This document shows, piece after piece, positions 55,200 to 64,000 of a DNA stretch of 64,000 bases. The translations under genes and the position numbers were made by a program. Source of the DNA: Psococerastis gibbosa (lineage: Eukaryota > Arthropoda > Insecta > Psocodea > Psocidae); the NCBI GenBank assembly GCA_963971405.1, contig OZ020485.1, forward strand, positions 12,772,001 through 12,836,000. Reading direction: 5' to 3'. The notes beneath the pieces are model-generated. The model made no database searches. It was not told where the DNA came from and was given only the letters and a program-made list of their open reading frames with translations. Position 1 is the first letter of the stretch; the number at the start of each line of letters is the position of its first letter.

Positions 55200-55400
55200 G
55201 TAAGGTTAATAAGTATAAATAATAATAAATAAAGTACAAATATTTTAATAGATTTCTATAAAAAGAAAAATTCAAATTTCCGTCAATGTCATTTGCATTC
55301 TGCAATGCGAGGTCGGTGGAAACCCCACCTAAGTCTTGAATGTCTGCTACCACGTCACCGTTTTTGTAAATAGCCCTAGCCGGTCAGTGGAATGGGCACC
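55200..55400. mobile_element. PIF/Harbinger-like hairpin MITE, right half only
   Basis: The right half of the nested pair at 7882-8264: TTTCCGTCAATGTCATTTGC, GGTCGGTGGAAACCCCACC, TAAGTCTTGAATGTCTGC, ending CAGTGGAATGGGCACC and then TAA. The inner and outer parts have the same order as at 8.0-8.26 kb, so this copy descends from an already nested composite. The left half is missing. Confidence 0.75.
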
Positions 55401-56289
55401 TAAGCAGCTACACTATTTTTTATCGTGCACTAAAAACCATAAGGAAAGGAGAAACCTTACTAGTGTAAGTAAATAATAAGCAATTCGTTTCAGTGGGCTT
55501 ACCATGCCGTTTGGTATTAAATTTTTCTTGGGGTAAAAATGAAAACAAAACATTTTTTTCCATCCTAAAATTATATCTTGTTTAAACTTTTAATTCTAGT
55601 TTAAGATGAAAAATAGTAGTCGTAGTAGGTGCGTAGTAGCAACTGGTATAGTAGTAGTAGTAGTCAGTGGCGTAGCCAAGGGGGGGGGTCCCCTGGATCT
55701 GAACCCCCCCCCCCAAATTTAGCAAGACAGCAAATTTTTCATGTATTTATTTTAATAATAATAATAGACTATGTTGACGACGGCTATTGAAGTTTCTGCA
55801 GTAGAATGTCTATATTTCTTTCTGCTGATTTGCGGCATTGGTCTACTCTTAGACCATGAAAAGCCTTTCCCATGTGTGGAAAATTTAAATTAAACCTAGT
55901 TGGAAGTTGGCCGCTGAATACCTGTACTTTTCTCAAGTATGGTTCTCTGGAATATTCTACCACGAGTATAAAACACCGCAGCCCGTTACCCCCTCCTATA
56001 TGAGCATTTCGCAGATCTCACCATCCCTGCTCGTTTGTTCTAACTGTTAATGGCCAATTTCATGCTCTTCTATATGCCACTCGCTTTGCTTGCCTCACTG
56101 AATGAACCATTTTAAAATGTTTCTAATGGGTCATTAGTCCTATTCGCCTTTTATGGGTCTATTATCATGGTATGGTAGGTTACTATTTATTAGTACAACA
56201 CTACTGTATATCATTCCACCAGCAACTACAGTCAAAATCTGCTACGGTATAGGAGTGCAGTTGACTCATGATCTGTGCTTGGTTTCGAC
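55401..56289. other. Non-coding, with a G/C-run transposon end
   Basis: At 55666-55720 a CAGTGGCGTAGCCAAG end is followed by 9 G, GTCCCCTGGATC, and 11 C. No gene elsewhere. Confidence 0.5.
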
Positions 56290-56515
56290 TGTTTCATTGC
56301 GTCAATGGTAAGCTTGTCTCAGCTTGACCATTATCGCTTGTAGCTGGTGTAGGTTGACATCGAGAACGTGTACCAGCTTACCAATGGCCAAACATTCATA
56401 CGGAAACAATACAAATAATGTCCGAAATCCGCGGGGTCGTTGGTATTGGGCAATGGACCTATGGACCACTCACTATAAGTAGGTCTGGGTCCATAAAAAG
56501 TAATTAAAAATAATA
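56290..56515. repeat. Unassigned repeat, copy 2
   Basis: Diverged copy of 47290-47553 (ATTCATACGGAAACAATACA, AATAATGTCCGAAATC, GTCTGGGTCCATAAAA). Confidence 0.6.
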
Positions 56516-57139
56516 ATAATAACAACTATATAATACCGGTAACTATAGTGTAGTTTAGTGGTATACCCCTCAGGCTTATATATCCTGAACTTAGCCCCAG
56601 CAGATTCCCAGATAAGCATAAAAACATTAATAAGTACACATACTGTAGGATAGCCGTTCTTAAACTGGGGGTCGCGCGAGCTAGGTTAATGAAATGTAAA
56701 GAACTAAAAAAATTATGCTAGAAAAGTATAATTTTGAGTTAAAAGAATAAAAATGGTAAAAAGGACCAAATCAGTAAGATGTTGGTAGCCTCCTTCCCTA
56801 AATATTATATAGGATATCCCCCAGTGGAAAATGTTTGAAAAAAATAGAGGTGGAATTATTAAAGATTTAACGCATTTTCACGTGTAACTATTGCACCACT
56901 ACTCCTTAGTAAAGTCAGGGATTGAGTAAAGGAGGGGCTCAACGTGAAAACTGAGGTTATAATAGTAGACGCACCGGGTTACAATAAACCAAAGACTGCA
57001 AACCCAACCGGTTTCGACTTAATAATACAATAAATATAAAAAAGTAGGCTATTTTAAACAAATTAAAGGAATAAAAAGATAAAAGAGCACTGAGAACAGA
57101 TAATATATTGTATATTCAGCACACTCCATCTACTCAAAT
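56516..57139. other. Non-coding
   Basis: AT-rich. A CTTAAACTGGGGGTCGCGCG motif near 56660 resembles an hAT terminal repeat but was not paired. Confidence 0.4.
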
Positions 57140-57660
57140 CGCATGAAACTATCGAGAAGATGCTAGGAAATAATATATATCGAAGGATAATCCGACCATT
57201 CATAACCTATGGACGTGAGACATGGTTTATGGTTTATGACCTGGAGGAGCGAGGAGCTGCTTAATAGATGGAAGCTTAAGATACTCAGAAAGGTGAATGG
57301 ACCAGTGCAAAATCAGGGAGAAAGGGATGGACAGAGAGGGTGGCGTATCCGTAGAAACGATGAGATCCACGCGATATACCAAGAACCTACGATAGTAGCC
57401 GAAATCAAGAAAGCCCGCTGGTGGGTAGGGCACGTGGAACTATAATTCCAGACAACAGGGCATCAAGAGCAGCCTTACACAAGATGCTCCAATGGAGAAG
57501 ACGAGAGGGAAGACGACGGATGCGATGGCTGGACGACGTCGAGGTGGATCTGGCGACCCTTGGCGTCGATGACTGGCGAAAGAAAGCCCAGGACTGCTCA
57601 GGCTGGTGCGGTGTGGTAGAACAGGCTAAGGCCCTTCAAGCGCCAAGGAGTAATATGTAA
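57140..57660 (+). pseudogene. RTE-like LINE C-terminal region
   Basis: Two frames: 57209-57445 reads WFMTWRSEELLNRWKLKILR, WRIRRNDEIHAIYQEPTIVA and ARWWVGHVE; 57421-57660 reads PDNRASRAALHKMLQWRRRE, RRRMRWLDDVEVDLATLGVD, DWRKKAQD, AKALQ. This is the conserved tail after RT (WRIRYNDEL, RW-GHVER, RPRMRWLDDVEDDL) of RTE-type LINEs. One frameshift near 57440. RT itself is absent. Confidence 0.8.
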
Positions 57661-58335
57661 TAGGAGGATAGACAATTAGTGTTTAGCGCGACTCTTTCAT
57701 TTTATAATTTTTATGATACGGACTCCATTGTGGAGGGGCCACTATAGGTTGTCGCGTATATACTGAGATCCGAGGCTGGTCCTTATTATAAGAAAAGATA
57801 ATTTCGAGGCTGACGTCATGGAGTAAAATGTAATAATATTTCCAAATTACGTGACACACCAATTTGGGGAGGGGAGGGGGGATGGCAGGGATTTCGAGGT
57901 GATGGAGGCGTAATTAAAGTTTACCCCTATCTCCTTTCAAAGTTAGCAGCAAGACTGCAAGATTGAAGTGCCATAACTATTAGAACTTTGCCATCAATCC
58001 TTTAGCTGTGCACAAATCTTATTAGAGTGAAGGCTTTTAATAAAGAAATTATCATGCATGTAGAAATTAGCTCAGGCACCTATAGGCATGTATACAGGTT
58101 CACGGATGCTACTTTTAGCGAGTAAGATACCATTGTCATGCATTATTACTCCATAAAGCCTGTTTATCGCAATTCTGTTCTGTTCTAATTTAATACCATT
58201 CAATAGCCTACGATATACGTTTACAACCGCTTTAATGTTGAATAAGCTCCTAAATTAATAAGGATAACAACTCAGTCTGTACACACCACGACCACACGCC
58301 TAGAGCCAGGTACACACAGGCTACCCGAAAGTATA
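57661..58335. other. Non-coding
   Basis: No gene or element recognised. Confidence 0.5.
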
Positions 58336-58475
58336 GGATATATTGAAAAAGTGGGCTTGGCGGGATTTGAACCCACGAACTACGCCTAACCGGGGCATCG
58401 TCTTAACCGCTGGACCACAATCCCACAATCCCGCCAAGTCCAGTTTTTTTCATATATCCTCTTATTTCGCTTATA
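58336..58475 (-). repeat. tRNA-like SINE/pseudogene, copy 2
   Basis: On the minus strand it folds as a tRNA. Acceptor half GGGATTG pairs with CAAGCCC (one mismatch). D-arm GTCCAGCGGTTAAGAC, anticodon arm ATGCC-CCGGTTA-GGCGT (Thr-GGT-like, C at position 33), T-arm GTGGG-TTCAAAT-CCCGC. A-box and B-box matches (TGGTCCAGCGG, GGTTCAAATCC) are good. It is wrapped in a larger inverted repeat (GGATATATTGAAAAAGTGGG left, mirror at 58443-58462), like the palindrome at 44368. Confidence 0.7.
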
Positions 58476-58516
58476 ACGTTCAACCAAAATTAATTTAATG
58501 GCAGTAGGGCCTCGTT

Positions 58517-58687
58517 AATCAGCAGGCTGATCATGGCGATTGGTATATTAACTTACTCCTGGGATTAAAACTGTAAACAAACAAATTTTGAATAGCACTT
58601 TCCATTACAAAATTATCTTGTTAACATTTTTAATACCAGAGTATTATAATAACCCCGGTATTATAATCACCATGATCAGCCTGGAGA
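58517..58687. mobile_element. Short MITE with CAGGCTGATCATGG ends
   Basis: Starts AGCAGGCTGATCATGGCGAT and ends ATCACCATGATCAGCCTGG, inverted copies. Its first 40 bases recur inside the hAT fragment at 11789. Confidence 0.6.
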
Positions 58688-60329
58688 GGCAACACAATGA
58701 ACCTTTCCGGATTATTGAGGTGTCCGGATTATATAATAGGCCTATGCCGTATTTAATGGCAATAAGACACATGTTTACCCATAGTTTCTTTAATCAATTT
58801 TTAAATTAAAGCATAAAGACAAAAATGTTCATGTTCAAAATTACAACCATGTAAGAAGAACCGGTCCGAGTTTACTCGAATATATGCTTTCCAATTTATC
58901 AATTAGTAGGGAGAGAAAATGATGAATTTCATGGCAAATAATTTTCCTATGGTTAAATTTCGGATATCACGGGGGGGGGGGGGTCGTCCACCTGACGTCA
59001 CTGGAGGTGAAGTAAATTCTAGATATGACAGACCAACACATTACCACACAGCAATAATGGCAGGGCACGCAATGCATTTGAGCGTGAATTTTTTCCAATT
59101 TTTTTTTTTGCATAAAACCAAATAGCTTTTTGGGAAAGCAAACTGTCCGGTTTCGTTACTCAATTTAACACGTAAAACATGCCTGAAGGTAGAAATCATC
59201 GATAGAAAGGTTTCGCAGAAAAATTAATTTTTAGACATTTTTCATTGAAATTAAGTTATTTTTATTTTTTTACCCCCAGAAGCAAACTATTAAGGGGTAA
59301 GTGACCCCCCGCATTTTATAAACATTAATAACGAATAGAATATATGTGAATTTAAAAGAAATCGTTGGAGCCGTTTTTGAGAAATAATTTTTTAGACGTT
59401 TTTTTTGGAGTTTTTTGAGCCCCCCAAATTGAGTTAGCCCAAAATAAAAAAAATGGTTCTGAGCTATAGTTTTTTGTGAACCTACATGCCAAATTTCACC
59501 CAAATCCACGGAGTAGTTTGCCCGGAAATCGATGAACAGACAGAGCGACAGACAGACATTTCGTAAAAACCACTTTTTTGGGTTCCTGGGACTACGTATA
59601 AATTGGAAAGCAAAAATAGTATGTTAAAATAAAACATTAGTTAATTCTTTTTGTCTTTTTGAACTGTCGACGCATTGGCTCATGGCAGCCCGCTCCTATA
59701 CACACGCCCGCCATCCCCACGAAGCCCGGCCATTGCCCGGCCGGATTACAGCGATCACCAAACAAGCCGGAGTCCCGATTACCGAGGCCCTACTGCTGTA
59801 TATACCATATGTACAATAATACCGCAATATATTAAACACGGACAACGTAAAAAAGTTAGTGTTTTAATTTTTCGCGGACTTCTTGAAGTCCTTTCAGTAA
59901 TTTATTAATAACGTCATTTGTGCTCATTTTTTCCTGAGTCCGAACTGGAAGAAGGCAGAACACCTTTTTCCGCATAATTTCAGCATAAGCTGTTAAAGAA
60001 ACTAATTAAACTAATTAGGCCTACAGCTCCATTCTCATACATGCAACTCCTCAGTGATGTCTCTATATTCACCATGCTATTTATTTATTTAACAAAAAAT
60101 ATTTAATTCAATTAATTAATTTAATTTATTATGTAATGCTGTGTTTTATTTATTTCTATTTTTAATTTGAGTGATACGTGTTCGTTGATTCTCATTCAGC
60201 TATATGTAGCTGTTGTGGCTACTGCTGATTTGTGTAATGCAAAATTGTTTTTAATACCCATATTTTTATTATTATTATTATTGCCTGCACAGAATAAAAA
60301 CAGAAAATTGTAAATGCGAAGACAAAGTT
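58688..60329. other. Non-coding, with the interspersed repeat copy 2 near 59460-59610
   Basis: No gene supported. It contains a 13-G tract at 58971-58983. At 59460-59610 lies the repeat also found at 46020-46265 (TGAACCTACATGCCAAATTT, GAGTAGTTTGCCCGGAAATC, GACAGACAGACATTTCGTAA). Confidence 0.5.
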
Positions 60330-60928
60330 GAAGTAGTATAGAAGAGCATAAGTACCTTGGTCTGCAAATTGACAGTAGAATGACGTAGGAAAACCATATA
60401 GAAAGACTATGCAAACGACTACGCTCAGGGAGTGCGGCTTTGGCACGATTAAAATATGGAGTACCTCTTAAAACAATTAAATTAGCGTACCACGCCCTGG
60501 TTGAATCCATAGTAAGCTACGGTATAACAGTATACTTCAAAGATAGAAACACATACACCTACAAACTAGAAATGATACAAAAGCGTATAATAAAAAACAT
60601 GTTATCAAATAAAATCAACAAGAAATACAAACACTACGAAGAAAAATTCAAACATGCTAACATTTTGCCAATAACGAAACTATTCAAGTATAAATTAATA
60701 AGAGATAACTATTTTAAAAAAGAATACCAAATAGATGATAAAGGGAAGTACAATACAAGAAACCCAAAAAAGCTTATGTTTGAGATAACATATAACAAAT
60801 ACGGAGAGAGATTAAACAAAGTACTTATACCAAAGATATTTAATGAACTTCCTCCACAAATGAAAAAATTTAAACAGATGGGTGAGTTAAAAGCGGGTAT
60901 AAAAAGATGGCTGGTCAATGGGAGGTAA
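60330..60928 (+). pseudogene. LINE reverse transcriptase C-terminal fragment
   Basis: Reads EEHKYLGLQIDSRMT, a stop, then RLRSGSAALARLKYGVPLKT, IKLAYHALVESIVSYGITVY, later YNTRNPKKLMFEITYNKYGE, IPKIFNELPPQMKKFK, with a frame open for 162 codons to a TAA at 60926. It is the RT thumb and far C-terminus, the same general family as 29553-30169. A long A/T-rich 3' tail follows. RT palm motifs and the endonuclease are missing. Confidence 0.75.
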
Positions 60929-62109
60929 TAATAATAAAAACTGACATTAAAATAACAATTAAAAATAAAATAAAAATAATAATAAAATAAACATTATGAA
61001 TAAATAACAAAAATAAATGATTAAGCCTTGTTTAGCAGCACTGTATGAGTCTTTTGTCCCAAATAAGCGCTAGCTTGGGGATGCGGGATGGTATTATTAT
61101 GTATTGTATTTTTGTAACATATACTCCTTGTCCAGGGAATACTGGACCAGGAAAAGAAAGAAAGATTATTACTTGTGGAAATTATCAACGCTTGCAAGTT
61201 TGATGTGTAAATAATAGTTAACCTCGTCGTGGCTAAATGTTCAACGAAGCCAAATATACAATATAAATTATAATATTTCCCAAGCTATCGGCGGGTATTC
61301 CAGGGGCAGCCCAGATGAAATTCTCCCCCGCATTTGTGGGCATTGAAGTGGAACTATGGAAGTTTCCTGAAACATGCGGTTTGTGCTGTCCTCTTCGCCA
61401 TAGCTTTTGCTTTGTAAATACCTAGGGTCTGTTAGAATAGGGATGTATTTGCGTAATATCTTTGTTCGTTTAGTGAATTGGCAAAAGTAAAGACGGGAGA
61501 TAAAGAGTATTTATTTAAAGAATAAGCTATAATGCTCTGTGGTCGAGAAAGGTTCTGTATTGATAATGAAATTATCATCTTATTATGACCTGAATACGCA
61601 CGTATAAGAGAGAGACGAATTTCAATCAATAATTATTAGTAAGAGGGGCATATAGGCACGTGTGTTGTAATGTGCACGTGTGCTGTTTCTGTATGTATGT
61701 TTGCAATAAGTTGGTGTGAGGCCTATAGTAGGAGATATAAAGAAAAATTTGAATGTGGAATAGTGCGGTCTTCGCATTTTGATTGGTACCGTACTAGCAC
61801 CGGCAGTAGTACTACCAGTCTACCACACGCGTGCTGCACCATTGGGGTTTCCCCGCACGAAAAGTTTCAAATAAATAGGCGCGAAATTAGTGGTTTTTTG
61901 ATACTCAACGTCAGATCAAGACGTCTGCCTGAAGTGGAAGTCGTTCCCTCATTCGCCCACTGTAAAGTGTAAGTCGAAGTCATTTCAGTGGGGTGGGGGG
62001 GGGGGGGGGGAGGTTGAAAAAAAAACAGACAGACAGCCAGGCAGGCAGATAGGACAGACATGTCGTAATTTCTTGGGACCTCAAAATGTGTAAATTCTTT
62101 GGAATATCG
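60929..62109. other. Non-coding, LINE 3' tail and a poly(G) tract
   Basis: The first 200 bases continue the LINE 3' untranslated tail. A 16-G tract is at 61995-62010, followed by poly(A) and a short form of the GACAGACA repeat (62020-62100). No gene. Confidence 0.5.
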
Positions 62110-62252
62110 AAATCGAAAATTTCGACCGGCCAGGTTGCTGTGAGGAGGTGCTCCTGGAACTGGTCCGCCCATCTATGTCTTGGTATTCCTCTAGGTCTAC
62201 TTCCACGTGGGGCAGTTTCCCAAACAGCTTTAGTCGGTCTGCTATCGGGCAT
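62110..62252 (-). pseudogene. RTE-like LINE C-terminal fragment, minus strand
   Basis: Reads MPDSRPTKAVWETAPRGSRP, then RGIPRHRWADQFQEHL, matching the MPDDRPTKKV...RGRPRKRW-DQVKEDL tail of RTE-type LINEs. It is short and truncated. Confidence 0.65.
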
Positions 62253-64000
62253 ACGGTGTGCGTGGCAGTTTCTGAAGTCTTTTGACTCTAAGGTCGTCGA
62301 AGCCTATATGAATTGCTGCATTATTTCGCATTCAGCTATTCAATTATTCAGCACTTAACTAACTTATAAATAAGAAAGAGAAAACATTTTACACACTGCA
62401 CTGTGCAGTAGAGTATAAATAAATAATTACTAAGCCAACCTAGTGGAGTTAAGGCTATAAAGCCCTCTCTTACACTCAACTAGGACCGCCTGCATTACAT
62501 GCCCTCCGAAACTTGGCCAGAAAATGTAGCATGTATGGGACTCGAAACAACAACCTTGCGGGTGAAAGTCACAGTCCTTACCACTACATGTCCCAGCATA
62601 TACTGCACTAGAGTATAGACGAGGTGGGAAATTCATTGCATACAATAACTCATCTCAATGCATTGAAACAAGCTTGCTGCCTCGAGTTGCGCTGACTGCT
62701 GATGTGGTACAGTAATGTGAACTCGAGTCCCAATTAGCAGTTTGTTAAGGTGGGAATGGGCATTGTTCCAAGAAACCTTGGGCGGGTTTCTGCCAGAAAT
62801 AGATTACTTATAGGGATTTGTGTCTTTGTGGGGTTTTTTATGTGGTTATGGGACTCGTATAGTACGTTCAACTATTTTACGGTCGTTATTGCAAGCTACG
62901 ATGCCTTTGGTGCATGCACACTGAGAGGAGAGGAGTAGACTCATTTTCAATCAATCCATGAAATATTGGGACCTTTTCTGTTATCATCCCAAATATAGCT
63001 TTTTTTTCGAGTTTTTACTAGTATTGTAAGCTTTTATAATGTTTTTATTTACATTTATAATGCTTATATATATATTTTTTATTATATATATATATACTGT
63101 TGTTGTTGTTGTTTCTAACGCCTGCTTTCAGTATTTCTGCTTTAAGCAACCCTGTCAGCCTGGCGGGGGGAGTGAGTCTGTTTGTTAACTTGAGGCACCC
63201 TAAGGACTGACTCTTTCACCTCGGGGAAAGGGAAGTTGACTGACAGGGTGGACCTCCTGATCATAGTAGATTCCGAACCACTTGGGGAACATGGTAAAGT
63301 CACACGATTAAATCGGAGGTGACCAGGAATCGTCACGCATATAATCTGACTGGTATAGTCTCAGCGCGTTATAATGTCCCACCACTCCCACCATGTTCCC
63401 CTGCCAACGCTGTGCACACAACCATCAAGTTTGCCGCAGTTTGAAACATGCTCTGCTCTAATGGATTCAACATGGTAAGGCCATTGGCATTTTCAATACT
63501 TATTAGGCCATATCCGCTAATGTTGTCATCTACTATAGCTATATTATCCATCTTTCATGGGAAAGTTTTTTCGACCTATAAGGCATTTGCATTCCGTTCC
63601 GGTACCGTAGTCTTTTAAGGGTGACTCCGTCCAGAATGTTTAAATTAAATTAAATTCTTGCCCCGGGCACAGGCCCCGGACGACCAACAAACCACTTGTC
63701 GCGCTCTGTTGACCCGAATATCTATTAGATTAGATATTTAGATTTATGCATTACATCAACTCCCATTATATATAATTTCCTCTGACATTTTCCAATTTCG
63801 GGGGGAGGGGGCATACGGTATATACGAAACTGACTGCGACCATACGTAATTGTAAGTAGGAGTTGTCAGATGGTTTGAAGTAGGGTAAGTCTAACCAGGG
63901 ACGGATCCAACCCATTTATTTGAGGGAGGTAGTGGCGGGTCAAAATGGAATAAACGTATTTAGTACCGATCAAATTATAACGTAATATTGTACATTGACT
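62253..64000. other. Non-coding to the window end
   Basis: No gene supported. (TA)n and (TGT)n runs lie near 63065-63110. Minus-strand short frames at 63142-63551 have no motif. A GGGGGAGGGGG tract is at about 63800. Confidence 0.45.

Noticed and set aside
1-64000. CRISPR arrays, operons or phage genes
   Set aside because: No spaced direct repeats or bacterial gene organisation; introns and retrotransposons show an animal genome.

Overview
This is eukaryotic, almost certainly arthropod and most likely insect, DNA. It is AT-rich, has spliced genes, and consists mainly of nested and broken transposable elements. The element set (BEL/Pao, an errantivirus-type Gypsy with env, jockey- and RTE/CR1-like LINEs, P, piggyBac, hAT, Mutator-like, pogo and PIF/ISL2EU-like remnants, many hairpin MITEs) and a two-domain galectin fit an insect. 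I cannot name the species. There is nothing bacterial here: no operons, CRISPR arrays or rRNA.

Layout. 1-2.0 kb: BEL/Pao pol remnant. 2.7-4.6 kb: palindromic MITEs. 5.6-6.3 kb: piggyBac remnant. 7.3-9.5 kb: P-type transposase pseudogene with a hairpin element nested in another hairpin element. 9.7-11.5 kb: a GC-rich insert with a long Pro-rich ORF between two identical 79-bp direct repeats, probably a recent non-retroviral (perhaps viral) insertion. 11.6-14.1 kb: hAT and Mutator-like remnants. 14.1-16.5 kb: a decayed capsid gene resembling totiviruses (Victorivirus-like) plus the first 57 codons of the next ORF, still joined by an overlapping TAATG stop/start. 18.46-27.63 kb: an almost complete, very young errantivirus-like retroelement (422-bp LTRs, gag, pol, env, 4-bp target duplication) inserted in an ISL2EU-like transposon whose paralogue at 36.9-38.6 kb shows the empty site. 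28-44 kb: LINE, hAT, pogo, jockey, P and piggyBac fragments and a 1.34-kb foldback element. 44.4 kb: palindromic tRNA-like element. 45.7-52.0 kb, minus strand: the one convincing host gene, a six-exon tandem-repeat galectin. 52-64 kb: mostly non-coding repeats, microsatellites, three LINE 3' fragments, a second tRNA-like element.

How it fits together. The galectin is the only gene with a plausible cellular role. The rest is a record of layered insertions: hairpin elements sit in a P element, an RNA-virus-like segment in a Mutator-like element, a retrovirus-like element in a DNA transposon, a foldback in a LINE. Such a nest of transposons with RNA-virus-derived segments and an errantivirus is the composition expected of an insect piRNA cluster; that is inference and needs small-RNA data.
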